From Aquirickettsiella gammari (lineage in GTDB: Bacteria; Pseudomonadota; Gammaproteobacteria; Diplorickettsiales; Diplorickettsiaceae), in assembly GCA_963701065.1 (NCBI GenBank), contig OY969558.1, forward strand, positions 310,001 to 374,000: a stretch of DNA of 64,000 nucleotides. The letters are read 5' to 3'. The position numbers were made by a program, and so were the translations under genes. The notes under the pieces were generated by a model that saw only the letters and a list, made by a program, of their open reading frames with translations, ran no database searches and was not told the origin of the DNA. Of the stretch, positions 52,287 to 62,159 are shown in pieces; positions within the stretch are counted from its first letter, which is position 1; every line of letters begins with the position of its first letter.

Positions 52287-53735
52287 ATGATGAAATTAAA
52301 TAACCGCTCACTTTTTCAACAAAGCTGTTACATCAATGGTCAATGGATCAATACAGAAGAAACTATTACCGTCAATAACCCGGCAACAGAAACCCTGATT
52401 GGGACTGTTCCTAGTTTAGGCCAAGAAAAAATCCTAACGGCTATTTCAGCCGCTAGTCAAGCGTGGCCGGCTTGGCGGGCAAAAACCGCCGCTGAACGCG
52501 CTCAATTACTTTATCGCTGGTATGAAATTATTTTAGAAAATAGTGATGATCTCGCCCGCTTATTAACAAGTGAGCAAGGCAAGCCGCTCGAGGAAGCCGC
52601 AGAAGAGATTCGTTATGGCGCTTCTTTCATTTTATGGTTTGCTGAAGAAGCGAAGCGAATTTACGGTGATATCATCCCAGCTAAAATAGCAGGACAACAT
52701 TTATTGGTGAGTAAACAAGCTATTGGCGTGGTAGCGGCTATTACGCCCTGGAACTTTCCTAATGCCATGATTACGCGTAAATGTGCGCCTGCTTTAGCCG
52801 CCGGTTGTAGCGTTATCGTCAAACCGTCTTCACTAACACCTTTTTCGGCCCTGGCATTAGCCGCACTGGCTGAAAAGGCCGGCATTCCTGCTGGTGTATT
52901 TAATGTCATTACAGGTGATGCCAAATTAATTAGTTCTCTTTTTACAGACAGCCTCGCTATACGCAAACTCTCATTTACTGGTTCTACTGCGATCGGTAAA
53001 TTACTCATGCAAAAAGCAGCCAATTCTGTGAAAAAAATATCTTTAGAGTTAGGCGGAAATGCTCCGTTTATTGTTTTCGACGATGCCGATATCGACCAGG
53101 CGATTAGTGGCGCTATGGCATCAAAATTCCGTAACACGGGTCAAACCTGTGTTTGTACCAATCGTTTTTATATCCATGAAACAATCTATGATAGTTTTAG
53201 CAAAAAGTTGGCGCGGGCTATCTCACAGTTAAAAGTAGGTAATGGTTTAAAACCAGGTGTTCAACAAGGGCCATTGATCAATCGAGCAGCAATTAAAAAA
53301 GTAGCACAACACATTAGTGATGCCCTGCAACTCGGCGCCGAATTAGTCTGCGGAGGAAAAACACATGCTTTAAGTGGGAATTTTTTTGAGCCGACACTTT
53401 TAAAAAATTGTACCGCCAATATGCTGATTGCAAACGAGGAAACCTTCGGGCCAGTGGCCGCCTTATTCAAATTCTCTAGCGAAAACGAAGTCATTCGCTT
53501 AGCCAATGCAACCGAATACGGACTTGCTGCTTATTTTTATTCGCAAAACATCAATCGCATTCTTCATCTTGCACAACAACTCGAATATGGCATCGTCGGC
53601 GTTAATACCGGCCGAACCTCCAATGAAGTCGCTCCTTTTGGCGGTTTTAAACAATCGGGCATAGGCCGCGAAGGTTCTAAATATGGCATTGAAGAATATT
53701 TAGAAATTAAATATATCTGCTTACAAACGCAATAA
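52287..53735 (+). CDS. gabD: Succinate-semialdehyde dehydrogenase (GabD-like aldehyde dehydrogenase)
   Basis: 482 aa from ATG 52287 (or the next codon, 52290); the frame upstream begins with TTG inside corC. ALDH features: ITPWNFPNAMITRK, KPSSLTPFSALALA, FTGSTAIGKLL, catalytic Glu in LELGGNAPF, catalytic Cys in GQTCVCTNRFY, and EETFGPVAALFKF. The overall pattern, including EQGKPLEEAAEEIRYGASFILWFAEEAKRIYGD, matches GabD, which oxidises succinate semialdehyde to succinate with NAD(P). No gabT is next to it, so it may serve a different aldehyde in vivo. Confidence 0.9.
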   Translation: MMKLNNRSLFQQSCYINGQWINTEETITVNNPATETLIGTVPSLGQEKILTAISAASQAWPAWRAKTAAERAQLLYRWYEIILENSDDLARLLTSEQGKPLEEAAEEIRYGASFILWFAEEAKRIYGDIIPAKIAGQHLLVSKQAIGVVAAITPWNFPNAMITRKCAPALAAGCSVIVKPSSLTPFSALALAALAEKAGIPAGVFNVITGDAKLISSLFTDSLAIRKLSFTGSTAIGKLLMQKAANSVKKISLELGGNAPFIVFDDADIDQAISGAMASKFRNTGQTCVCTNRFYIHETIYDSFSKKLARAISQLKVGNGLKPGVQQGPLINRAAIKKVAQHISDALQLGAELVCGGKTHALSGNFFEPTLLKNCTANMLIANEETFGPVAALFKFSSENEVIRLANATEYGLAAYFYSQNINRILHLAQQLEYGIVGVNTGRTSNEVAPFGGFKQSGIGREGSKYGIEEYLEIKYICLQTQ

Positions 53736-53744
53736 ATAGCACGC

Positions 53745-54200
53745 TTATTGCACGCCCGAATGGCCAAACCCACCTTCCCCACGCTGAGTTTGGTTAAATG
53801 CCGTCACCAGCTCAAATTGAGTGCGCACGACAGGGACAAAAACCAATTGAGCAATTCTATCACCTGGCTTAATGCTAAAATCTGACTGGCCTCGATTCCA
53901 ACAAGAAATGAATAACTCGCCCTGATAATCTGAATCAATCAGACCGATCAAATTACCTAACACAATGCCATGTTTATGACCGAGTCCGGAACGAGGTAAA
54001 ATCACCGCCGCTAAATTTGGCTCAGCAATATGTATCGCTAATCCGGTTGAGATTAACTGGGTCTCGCAGGGCAATAATTGCATCGTTTGCGGGATACAAG
54101 CTCTTAAATCGAGTCCTGCAGAGCCATCTGTTGCATAGCTAGGCAGTGGAAATAACTCGCCTAAACGCGGGTCCAGAATCTTTAACTGTATGTTTTTCAT
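53745..54200 (-). CDS. dut: dUTP diphosphatase
   Basis: 151 aa, the size of E. coli Dut. The five trimeric dUTPase motifs are present: GSAGLDLRA, PRSGLGHKHGIVLGNLIGLIDSDYQG, ISCWNRGQ, PGDRIAQLVFVPV and the C-terminal RGEGGFGHSG. It removes dUTP and supplies dUMP for thymidylate synthesis. It converges on the aldehyde dehydrogenase gene with a ten-base gap. Confidence 0.97.
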   Translation of the reverse strand: MKNIQLKILDPRLGELFPLPSYATDGSAGLDLRACIPQTMQLLPCETQLISTGLAIHIAEPNLAAVILPRSGLGHKHGIVLGNLIGLIDSDYQGELFISCWNRGQSDFSIKPGDRIAQLVFVPVVRTQFELVTAFNQTQRGEGGFGHSGVQ

Positions 54201-54367
54201 CAGCGTGTCCTATGGAAAATAGCTTCCTAGTATAACCTAGCTTGACTGTACTAATTTTGATCAATTTTGTCCGAATCAACTGGTATTTACCCCTCCCGCT
54301 ACCTATACTTTTCATATAACTAGAAATAAATCGTCTAAAAATTATTTCAATTTCCATGGGGTATTAT

Positions 54368-54607
54368 ATGAAAAAATTGAATTCACTCGTCTTAATTGGC
54401 GTTGTCTTAGTAGGACTTACGGCATGTGACTCGATGTCACCCGATCAAAGACGTGTCGCAGGAGGATTAGGAGGTGCTGCAGTCGGTGGGATTGTAGGTA
54501 ATCAAATCGGTAGTGGTGCCGGCAGAACCGTCGCAACTATCGCAGGTGCAGGTATTGGTGCTGTAGCAGGAAGCCAAATTGCTGGTAGCTCAGGTAACCG
54601 ATACTAA
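54368..54607 (+). CDS. Small glycine-zipper lipoprotein (OsmB/17 kDa antigen-like)
   Basis: 79 aa from ATG 54368, which has GGGG six bases ahead; an ATG four codons earlier is less likely. A signal sequence (MKKLNSLVLIGVVLVGLTAC) ends in lipobox LTAC. The mature part is a glycine-zipper (GGLGGAAVGGIVGNQIGSGAGRTVATIAGAGIGAVAGSQIAG), as in OsmB and rickettsial 17 kDa antigen domains. Such proteins sit in the outer membrane and respond to osmotic or envelope stress. It is followed by a strong terminator, so it is monocistronic. Confidence 0.88.
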   Translation: MKKLNSLVLIGVVLVGLTACDSMSPDQRRVAGGLGGAAVGGIVGNQIGSGAGRTVATIAGAGIGAVAGSQIAGSSGNRY

Positions 54608-54633
54608 TATAAAATAATTTAGCTAATTAGCTC

Positions 54634-54687
54634 AAGCCTAACACTACCCCGTTTTCTATGCGTTAAGATAGCGGTAGTGTTAGGCTT
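54634..54687 (+). terminator. Strong intrinsic terminator
   Basis: AAGCCTAACACTACC (54634-54648) pairs perfectly with GGTAGTGTTAGGCTT (54673-54687) across a 24-base loop, followed by a T-run. It ends the lipoprotein transcript. Confidence 0.9.
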
Positions 54688-54850
54688 TTTTATGTGCGTT
54701 TAATCATTTTTTACATTTATAGGCATTTCGCGGTAAAATTTTTGTAATACTTGAATAAGGGTTTGTTGTATTGATTCGTGAAACTTCTGATTTAAATCCT
54801 TGCCTATTTAACGATTATTGCACTAATTATTCTTTTATATTTCCTATAAA

Positions 54851-54859
54851 TGCTATACT
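54851..54859 (+). promoter_or_regulatory. Extended -10 promoter of smc
   Basis: TGCTATACT fits an extended -10 (TG-N-TATACT), 33 bases ahead of the smc ATG. No good -35 is visible at the usual distance. No strong ribosome site precedes the smc ATG either, so expression may be modest. Confidence 0.45.
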
Positions 54860-54891
54860 TTCGCCTATATTAAATAGCTATTAATATCCTT

Positions 54892-57800
54892 ATGCGTCTA
54901 GAAAGCATCAAATTAGCGGGTTTCAAGTCCTTTGTTGACCCCACCACAGTAGCCTTCCCCAGCAATCTTACTGCGATTGTAGGGCCTAATGGCTGTGGAA
55001 AATCGAATATTATCGATGCGATCCGTTGGGTGATGGGTGAAAGCTCAGCTAAGCAGCTACGCGGACAATCGCTAGATGACGTTATATTCAATGGTTGTAA
55101 AACACGCCAAGCGCTCGGCAAGGCTTCCATCGAGCTAAACTTTGATAATTCCGACGGCAAGCTAGGCGGCCAATATAGCAGCTATACCCAGATTGCTATT
55201 CGACGTGAAATGACGCGTGAGGGTCAATCTATCTATTCCCTCAATGGCACCCGCTGCAGGAGGCGCGATATACGCGACATCTTTTTAGGCACCGGTCTAG
55301 GACCACGTAGTTATGCCATTATCGAACAAGGCATGATTTCTCGCATCGTGGAGGCTAAACCTGATGAGTTACGCGCTTATATCGAAGAAGCTGCCGGCAT
55401 CTCAAAGTATAAAGAACGACGGCGCGAAACAGAATTACGTTTAGAGCATACACAGGAAAATTTAAATCGTTTAAATGATTTAAGAGAAGAGCTGAGCAAA
55501 CAGCTTAAACATTTACAGCGACAGGCTAATACAGCAGAGCGCTATAAAATACTTAAACAAGAAGAGCGCTTACTCAAAGCACAGCTACAGGCGCTACGCT
55601 ACCAACTATTAGATGAGCAATTACAATCTCAATTAACACAAATAGCCGTGGCAGAAGAACACGTTAAGGAATCGCAATTTGAACAACAAAACCTGTTAAA
55701 ACAGATTACTGCAAACCGTACTCAACAAACCCAAGCAAGACTAGCGACTTCTCATTATCAAACCCAGTATTATGAATTAGGCAATGAAATAACCCGCTTA
55801 ACAGAGAATTTACGTAGCCAAACGACACAGCTTGAACAAAATCAACGCGAGCTCGCTGAGCTGGCTAAAACAAAAACTACGCTCGAACAAGAATACCAGG
55901 CAAGCGAGGCCAATCAATTAGTGATTGGCCAATCACTCACTGAACAAAAACAAAAACAAGTGGAACTTAAAATAGCCACTGGACAAAGTCAGTCGGTATT
56001 AAAACAAGCTGAACTCGATTTTAAAAATTGGCAAACACAGTGGGAAAAGATACAAACCTCTTTGGCACAACTAAACCAACAACACCGCGTGGCGCAAACA
56101 CAACTTCAATATCTACAACAACAATCCCAAACCTTAACGCAAGATAGTCAACGTTTACAACAAGAGAAAGATGCGCAACACAAAATCTTGGCCGCTAATG
56201 ATAATGCCCCTGAAGATCTAGACGCAGCACTTGCATTGGCCGAAGCAGCGCAACAATTATGTCAAACAGAACAAGAAAAAATAACGCAACAGATTCGTGC
56301 ACGGCGCGCTAGTTTGGAAGCCCTACTTAAAGAATTAGACACCGCTAAAAGTCAACTACAAATCACACAAGGAGAGTATGCTTCTTTAATGGCCTTGCAA
56401 CAAGAAGCCTTAGGGAAACGTGAACATACGCAGCTTAAATGGTTTAAAGCACATCATTTAACGGAACAACCTCGGCTTGCTCAGTTATTAAAGGTTGAAA
56501 CCGGTTGGGAACGTGCCGTAGAAGTGGCTTTACACCAACATATACAAGCAGTATGTCTTGGCGATCGGGAGTCTTTAGACGATTTTTTAAATGACCCTCC
56601 TCCGAATACGCTTAGTTTAATGACCCAATCAATCGCTTGTGAACAGCCCTCCCGTCATTTTTCTAGTCAGCTAAAGCTCTCGCCACTGAGTAGTAAATTT
56701 ACCGCCCCCTGGCCACTCGAACATTTATTAGCCAGAATTTATGCCGCAGAAACCAGCGCAGAAGCGATGAAATATGCGCCGCAATTAAAAAGTGATGAAT
56801 CCATCATAACCCGCGAGGGAATTTGCTTGGGAAATCACTGGATTCGTTTAACCGCCGCAAATGACAATAAAACCGGTTTATTACAACGAGAAGGTGAAAT
56901 AGCCGCGCTAAAGAAAACTCAACAAAAAGTTCAAGCACTGATTGATAGCAAAGAGACCGATTACCGTCAACAACAACAGCAACTAAAGGCGCTTGAAGAG
57001 CAACAAGTCAGCAAACAAACGGAATTTACTCAATTAACGGCTCATCAGTCCGATTTGAGCACGCGCCAACAAATACAAAAACTTTGTTTAAGCCAAGCTA
57101 AACAACGTATTCAAGCACTACAACGCGCGTTACAAGAAGCTAAACAGCACGATGAATCCACTCAAGAAAAATTACAGCAAACAGCACAAACGCAAACGCT
57201 TACTCAATCCGAGCTACAGCAAATTGAAAAACAACGTCTTTTATTAGTAGCCAATAAAACCCATCTTCTGTCACAACTCGATGAAGCAGCGCGCCTCACT
57301 AAAGCTCATGAAGCAGAATCGCATCAACATGAATTACAGCTACAAGCAACAGCGCATCAACTCGAAACCAATCTTGCCACTTTAGCCGGTTTAAAAAAAC
57401 AACAAGCTCAAGTCGAAAAACGGCTTATTCAATTGCAACAAACACTCGATGTGACTGAAGATCCACTCGAATCACTGCAACAAGATCTAACAATTCAGAC
57501 TAACGCACAAAACGAAATTGCCATTCAACTCAAAGAAAGTCAAACGCAATTAGCCACCATTGAACAAGACATTAAACACAGCGAACAGCGATTACAAACG
57601 TTGGAAAGCAGTCTCGCCTTAGATAGGGATACCTTAGAACAACAACGCTTATTATCCCAGGAATTACGCGTACGTGCTAAAACCTTGGAAGAACAATTAC
57701 ACGAGCAAGGTTATGTCCTGAAAAAGCTTTTATTAGAAATACCGCGCGAAAAAATGGATATTGCGACGTATGAAACGCAGCTTGCTCGCATAACACAGCA

Positions 57801-58425
57801 TATTGAACAAATAGGTGCGGTTAATCTCGCCGCTTTAGAAGAGCAAAAAATCATCTCCGAACGTGAAAAATATTTAGATACACAATATAAGGATTTAACA
57901 GAAGCCTTAGAAATTTTACAGACCGCTATACAAAAAATGGATAAGGAAACACGCAACCGTTTCAAGGAGACCTTCGATAAGGTCAACCAAAATTTTACCA
58001 CGCTATTTCCCCATTTGTTTTCTGGAGGGGTCGCTTCATTGCAATTGCAAGATCCCGATTTACTCAGTAGTGGAATCTGTATTATGGCTCAACCGCCTGG
58101 GAAACGAAACAGTACTATCCATCTCCTTTCAGGTGGAGAAAAAGCGCTCACCGCCATTGCTTTAGTTTTTTCATTTTTTCAATTAAACCCAGCCCCTTTT
58201 TGTATGTTAGACGAGGTAGACGCCCCATTAGATGACACCAATGTGCTGCGATTTTGTAGGTTAGTTCGAGAAATGTCTCGGGAAGTGCAATTTATCTTTA
58301 TCAGTCATAATAGAGTCGCCATTGAAATGGCACAGCATTTAACGGGGGTTACGATGCATGAGCCCGGCGTATCACGAATGGTCGCCGTAGACCTAGAAAA
58401 AGCCATTGCGATTGCGACCGCTTAA
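54892..58425 (+). CDS. smc: Chromosome segregation protein SMC
   Basis: 1177 aa, normal for bacterial SMC. The N-terminal head has LAGFKSFVDPT and Walker A GPNGCGKSNIID. Two long glutamine-rich coiled coils (about 170-500 and 670-1000) flank a hinge (about 515-650, AQLLKVETGWERAVEVAL...). The C-terminal head has signature LLSGGEKALTAIALVFSFF and Walker B PFCMLDEVDAPLDDTN. With ScpA and ScpB it condenses and segregates the chromosome. Presence of SMC rather than MukB fits a non-enteric gammaproteobacterium. zipA and ligA follow, a conserved order. Confidence 0.97.
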   Translation: MRLESIKLAGFKSFVDPTTVAFPSNLTAIVGPNGCGKSNIIDAIRWVMGESSAKQLRGQSLDDVIFNGCKTRQALGKASIELNFDNSDGKLGGQYSSYTQIAIRREMTREGQSIYSLNGTRCRRRDIRDIFLGTGLGPRSYAIIEQGMISRIVEAKPDELRAYIEEAAGISKYKERRRETELRLEHTQENLNRLNDLREELSKQLKHLQRQANTAERYKILKQEERLLKAQLQALRYQLLDEQLQSQLTQIAVAEEHVKESQFEQQNLLKQITANRTQQTQARLATSHYQTQYYELGNEITRLTENLRSQTTQLEQNQRELAELAKTKTTLEQEYQASEANQLVIGQSLTEQKQKQVELKIATGQSQSVLKQAELDFKNWQTQWEKIQTSLAQLNQQHRVAQTQLQYLQQQSQTLTQDSQRLQQEKDAQHKILAANDNAPEDLDAALALAEAAQQLCQTEQEKITQQIRARRASLEALLKELDTAKSQLQITQGEYASLMALQQEALGKREHTQLKWFKAHHLTEQPRLAQLLKVETGWERAVEVALHQHIQAVCLGDRESLDDFLNDPPPNTLSLMTQSIACEQPSRHFSSQLKLSPLSSKFTAPWPLEHLLARIYAAETSAEAMKYAPQLKSDESIITREGICLGNHWIRLTAANDNKTGLLQREGEIAALKKTQQKVQALIDSKETDYRQQQQQLKALEEQQVSKQTEFTQLTAHQSDLSTRQQIQKLCLSQAKQRIQALQRALQEAKQHDESTQEKLQQTAQTQTLTQSELQQIEKQRLLLVANKTHLLSQLDEAARLTKAHEAESHQHELQLQATAHQLETNLATLAGLKKQQAQVEKRLIQLQQTLDVTEDPLESLQQDLTIQTNAQNEIAIQLKESQTQLATIEQDIKHSEQRLQTLESSLALDRDTLEQQRLLSQELRVRAKTLEEQLHEQGYVLKKLLLEIPREKMDIATYETQLARITQHIEQIGAVNLAALEEQKIISEREKYLDTQYKDLTEALEILQTAIQKMDKETRNRFKETFDKVNQNFTTLFPHLFSGGVASLQLQDPDLLSSGICIMAQPPGKRNSTIHLLSGGEKALTAIALVFSFFQLNPAPFCMLDEVDAPLDDTNVLRFCRLVREMSREVQFIFISHNRVAIEMAQHLTGVTMHEPGVSRMVAVDLEKAIAIATA

Positions 58426-58575
58426 GCCCTAACATGAAAATCAGCCACCCTACTTTTTTAGCCTTATTTCGTCGTATACTACACAACTAGGAGCTCGATA
58501 CGAAAACCTTACTCGCTCGTATAGATTTATTTTCTGCTAAAAAATCACATCCTTAAAGCAAGAGGTATCTGTGTA

Positions 58576-59229
58576 ATGGACATTGATTACTTACTCGTTA
58601 TTTTACCGAGTATTATCTTTCTCGGTGTTTTTGGCTTGATTCTGATTGTATGGCATGGAAATTTTCGCCGCAAAAGAGAAAAAGAGAAATTAATTAACTC
58701 TCATTCGGAAAAAGAATCATGCACAATAGTGGCCAAAAATTCATCTTCATCGCGCCTGGAGCCAACGCTAAATGATCTATCGGTTAGTCAAACAAACACG
58801 CAGCAAGCGACTCATCATGACATAAACGATTATATTATTTTACAATTAATGGCGCCCAAACAAAGACCTTATCGAGGCTATGAACTGATACAAACACTCA
58901 GCAGTGCTGGATTTCATTATGGTAAAATGAATATATTTCACTACTATGCCGATCCTATTGAAAAGAAAGAACATTTATTTAGTCTCGCTTCGGCCATTGA
59001 ACCAGGAACCTTTGATCTAGACCATATCGGCGAAATTAATTGTCCCGGGCTGTGCCTATTTATGTCAATCCGTAAGGTTAACGCAGCACGCACTCGCTTT
59101 GAGTTAATGTTAGAAACTGCACAAATCCTCATCCAAGATTTAGGCGGAACGCTTTGCGATAAACAACTACGTGCTTTAACAGCCGACGAAATTTCGCACT
59201 ATTATTCACAACTTCATAGCTATGCCTAA
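58576..59229 (+). CDS. zipA: Cell division protein ZipA
   Basis: 217 aa. A short periplasmic start, one membrane helix (YLLVILPSIIFLGVFGLILIV), a basic then Ser/Thr-rich linker (about 30-80), and the C-terminal FtsZ-binding domain (about 90-215: YIILQLMAPKQRPYRGYELIQTLSSAGFHYGKMNIFHYY, LASAIEPGTFDLD, CPGLCLFMSI). It tethers FtsZ to the inner membrane. It is shorter than E. coli ZipA (328 aa), mainly in the linker. The stop overlaps the ligA start by eight bases. Confidence 0.92.
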   Translation: MDIDYLLVILPSIIFLGVFGLILIVWHGNFRRKREKEKLINSHSEKESCTIVAKNSSSSRLEPTLNDLSVSQTNTQQATHHDINDYIILQLMAPKQRPYRGYELIQTLSSAGFHYGKMNIFHYYADPIEKKEHLFSLASAIEPGTFDLDHIGEINCPGLCLFMSIRKVNAARTRFELMLETAQILIQDLGGTLCDKQLRALTADEISHYYSQLHSYA

Positions 59230-61258
59230 ACCCTCGCAAAGCCTCATAAAAAAAATGAGTCTGCTTAAAAAAAAAATAAATGAACACAATTACCGTTATC
59301 ATATCCTCGATGATCCGCTCATTAGTGATGCGGCCTACGATAAGCTTTTTCGCGAGTTAAGCGATCTTGAAAAACAATATCCCGAGCTTATTAGCCAGGA
59401 TTCCCCTAGCCAACGGGTAGGCAGCACCCCTTTAACCGCCTTTTCCCAAGTCGAACATAAAATACCGATGCTTTCTCTGGAAAATGCTTTTTCGGATAAA
59501 GAAGTATTCGCATTTAATAAACGCCTACAAGAACGCCTCGCTGCTCAACAAGACATAGAATACGCCTGCGAACCCAAATTAGATGGTATCGCCGTTAGCT
59601 TAAGCTATCAAAAAGGACAATTAATACGTGCAGCAACCCGCGGCGATGGAAATCGTGGTGAGGATATCACCTTAAATGTTCGGACTATTTTGAGTATTCC
59701 CTTACAGCTTCGAGGCTCGGATTATCCAGAAACCTTAGAGGTACGCGGCGAGGTTTACATGCCGAAAAAAGCGTTTCAACAACTAAATAATCGTTTAAAA
59801 GAAGCCGGCGAAAAAACCTTTGTCAATCCAAGAAATGCCGCGGCAGGAAGTCTACGTCAATTAAATCCAAAGATAACAGCGCAACGTGCACTCGCTTTTT
59901 TCACCCATAGTGTCGGAGAAATAAAAAAAGGCGCTTTGGCAAAGACACACACCGCGATGCTCGATCAATTTAAAAAATGGGGCTTACCTCGCTGTCCAGA
60001 AACTCAAACGGTCCGCAATATTCAATCCTGTTTACAGTATTATCATAAAATAGAAAAACAACGACCCACGCTACCCTATGAAATTGATGGGGTTGTTTAC
60101 AAGGTCAACTCACTTTCTTTGCAACAACAGCTTGGCTTTGTTTCTCGTGCACCTCGTTGGGCACTCGCACACAAATTTCCGGCGCAAGAAGAATTAACTC
60201 AGGTAATCGCCATCGAGTTTCAAGTGGGTCGTACCGGTGCGTTAACGCCAGTTGCGCGATTAAAACCTGTCTTTGTAGGAGGCGCAACGGTCAGTAATGC
60301 CACTTTACACAACATGGATGAAGTAAAACGCAAAGATATACGGGTAGGCGACACGGTCATTATTCGTAGAGCAGGCGACGTTATTCCAGAGATAGTTCGT
60401 GTTATTGAAACAAAACGTCCCGCCAATACCCATCCTTTGCGACTTATTAAGCATTGTCCTGTTTGTGGTTCAGAGGTCATTAAATTAGAAACTGAAGCGG
60501 CCGCCCGTTGTAGTGGTATTTTATTTTGTCCTGCTCAACGCAAAGAAATGATTAAACATTTTGCCTCTCGTAAAGCCATGAACATCGAAGGTTTAGGTGA
60601 TAAGTTAGTGGAGCAATTAGTGGATCATCATTTAATTAAAAATGTATCCGAGCTCTATCATTTAAAACCCGAACAACTGATGCATCTAGAACGCATGGGT
60701 GAAAAATCCGCTAAAAAATTATCTGCCGCCATAATGGCCAGTAAAAAAACCAGCTTGGCACGTTTCTTATATGCGCTTGGCATCCGTGACGTAGGGATTA
60801 CCACCGCTCTAAATCTTGCCCAGCATTTCCAACAACTTAACATCATCATGCAAGCCGATGAAACACAGCTACAATCGATTGCAGATATTGGGCCTATCGT
60901 TGCCGCACACATTAAAAAATTCTTTAGCGAGCCACACAATCTAAAAATTATTCAAGATTTACTAGCTGCGGGTATCGTTTGGCCAAAACCGACTATCCAT
61001 AGCACGGAAAACCTATCGCCTTTAGGTGGAAAAAGCTTTGTTTTAACGGGGAGTTTATCCCAATTAAGCCGCGACCAAGCCACCCGTTTACTGCAAGAAC
61101 TAGGCGCCATCGTCCATAGCAGCGTATCTCAAAAAACTGACTATGTGATTGTAGGCAAAGACCCCGGTTCAAAACTAACCCGTGCCAAAGCATTAGGTCT
61201 TAAGCTTTTAACTGAAAATCAATTTTTATCCTTGTTAAAGAAGACAAATTTATCGTAA
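59222..61258 (+). CDS. ligA: NAD-dependent DNA ligase
   Basis: 678 aa, the standard length. Domains in order: Ia (YRYHILDDPLISDAAYD), adenylation domain with the AMP-lysine in CEPKLDGIAVS, OB fold (EFQVGRTGALTPVARLKPV), a Cys4 zinc finger (CPVC ... CSGILFC), a helix-hairpin-helix region (NIEGLGDKLVEQL ... IADIGPIVAAHI) and a C-terminal BRCT domain (LGGKSFVLTGSL...DYVIVGKDPGSKLTRAKALG). It seals nicks in replication and repair. It shares a transcript with zipA. Confidence 0.97.
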   Translation: MPKPSQSLIKKMSLLKKKINEHNYRYHILDDPLISDAAYDKLFRELSDLEKQYPELISQDSPSQRVGSTPLTAFSQVEHKIPMLSLENAFSDKEVFAFNKRLQERLAAQQDIEYACEPKLDGIAVSLSYQKGQLIRAATRGDGNRGEDITLNVRTILSIPLQLRGSDYPETLEVRGEVYMPKKAFQQLNNRLKEAGEKTFVNPRNAAAGSLRQLNPKITAQRALAFFTHSVGEIKKGALAKTHTAMLDQFKKWGLPRCPETQTVRNIQSCLQYYHKIEKQRPTLPYEIDGVVYKVNSLSLQQQLGFVSRAPRWALAHKFPAQEELTQVIAIEFQVGRTGALTPVARLKPVFVGGATVSNATLHNMDEVKRKDIRVGDTVIIRRAGDVIPEIVRVIETKRPANTHPLRLIKHCPVCGSEVIKLETEAAARCSGILFCPAQRKEMIKHFASRKAMNIEGLGDKLVEQLVDHHLIKNVSELYHLKPEQLMHLERMGEKSAKKLSAAIMASKKTSLARFLYALGIRDVGITTALNLAQHFQQLNIIMQADETQLQSIADIGPIVAAHIKKFFSEPHNLKIIQDLLAAGIVWPKPTIHSTENLSPLGGKSFVLTGSLSQLSRDQATRLLQELGAIVHSSVSQKTDYVIVGKDPGSKLTRAKALGLKLLTENQFLSLLKKTNLS

Positions 61259-61397
61259 TATTATCTCTTAGGTAATGATAGGTAATAAATGCTTTTGAAT
61301 AACTTGCTCTATCTCCGCATGGCGGTTACGAGACAATAACGCTAATTGACATTTAATAACTTATACCGTTTATTGATCCTAAATTGACAGTGACTTT

Positions 61398-61453
61398 GAT
61401 AACCTAGGTTATCCGCACCCGGTTATTTAAAATTTTCGCATCTTTCAATGCGA
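61398..61453 (+). promoter_or_regulatory. Two palindromes upstream of the two-component operon
   Basis: GATAACCTAGGTTATC (61398-61413) is a perfect 16-base palindrome. TCGCAT-N6-ATGCGA (61436-61453) is a second inverted repeat closer to the gene. They lie 35-90 bases ahead of the response-regulator start, a usual place for operators. OmpR-family regulators more often bind direct repeats, so these may belong to another regulator. Confidence 0.4.
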
Positions 61454-61487
61454 GCGGACCATAAAAATAACAATAATGAGGCAAGCT

Positions 61488-62159
61488 ATGCGCATTCTTT
61501 TAGTTGAGGACGATAGTTCTTTAGGTGATGGCATTTACAAAGGACTGAAACAATATGGCTATACGGTAGATTGGCTCACCGATGGCCGAACCGCCTTAAG
61601 CTCTATCAAAACAGAAACATTTGATGTCATCCTACTCGATTTAAATCTACCCGGCCTACCTGGATTAAGTGTCCTACGTGAAATGCGTGCAGCGGGGATC
61701 ACAGTCCCGGTGCTCATCTTAACCGCACGCCATGCCATTGAAGATAGAATAAAAGGTTTGGATAGTGGCGCTGATGATTACCTCACCAAACCCTTTGACC
61801 TAGATGAACTGTCGGCCAGAATTCGGGCTCTACAACGACGTCACTCAAGCAATCGCGCCTCCCCTCTTCTGACTTATCGTGATATTGAACTCGATCCGAG
61901 CTCCTTTACGGTCACGCTCAAAGGACAACTTATTAGCCTATCGCGTCGAGAATTTAGCTTACTGCAAAAACTCTTAGAAAATGCCGGCCATGTCGTTTCC
62001 CGCGATTCTCTGAATCAATGCCTCTACGGCTGGGATGACGAAATAGACAGTAATACGCTCGAAGTACATGTGCACAATTTACGTAAAAAACTCATCGAAA
62101 CCAGTTTTATCCGCACCATACGCGGCGTAGGTTATATGGCAGAAAAGGAAAATCATTAA
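61488..62159 (+). CDS. OmpR/PhoB-family response regulator (QseB/PmrA-like)
   Basis: 223 aa from ATG 61488 (MRILLVEDDSSLGDGI), which has GAGG six bases ahead; an ATG four codons earlier is less likely. The receiver domain has acidic pair E/D/D, phospho-acceptor D51 in ILLDLNLPGLPGL, T in LILTA and K in YLTKPF. A winged-helix DNA-binding domain follows (LISLSRREFSLLQKLLENAGHVVSRDSL ... TIRGVGYM). The closest named types are QseB, PmrA/BasR and TctD. The stop overlaps the kinase start by one base. Confidence 0.92.
   Translation: MRILLVEDDSSLGDGIYKGLKQYGYTVDWLTDGRTALSSIKTETFDVILLDLNLPGLPGLSVLREMRAAGITVPVLILTARHAIEDRIKGLDSGADDYLTKPFDLDELSARIRALQRRHSSNRASPLLTYRDIELDPSSFTVTLKGQLISLSRREFSLLQKLLENAGHVVSRDSLNQCLYGWDDEIDSNTLEVHVHNLRKKLIETSFIRTIRGVGYMAEKENH

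Noticed and set aside
52661..53137. Minus-strand frame of 158 codons
   Set aside because: Antisense within the GabD-like gene at the catalytic region; shadow frame.
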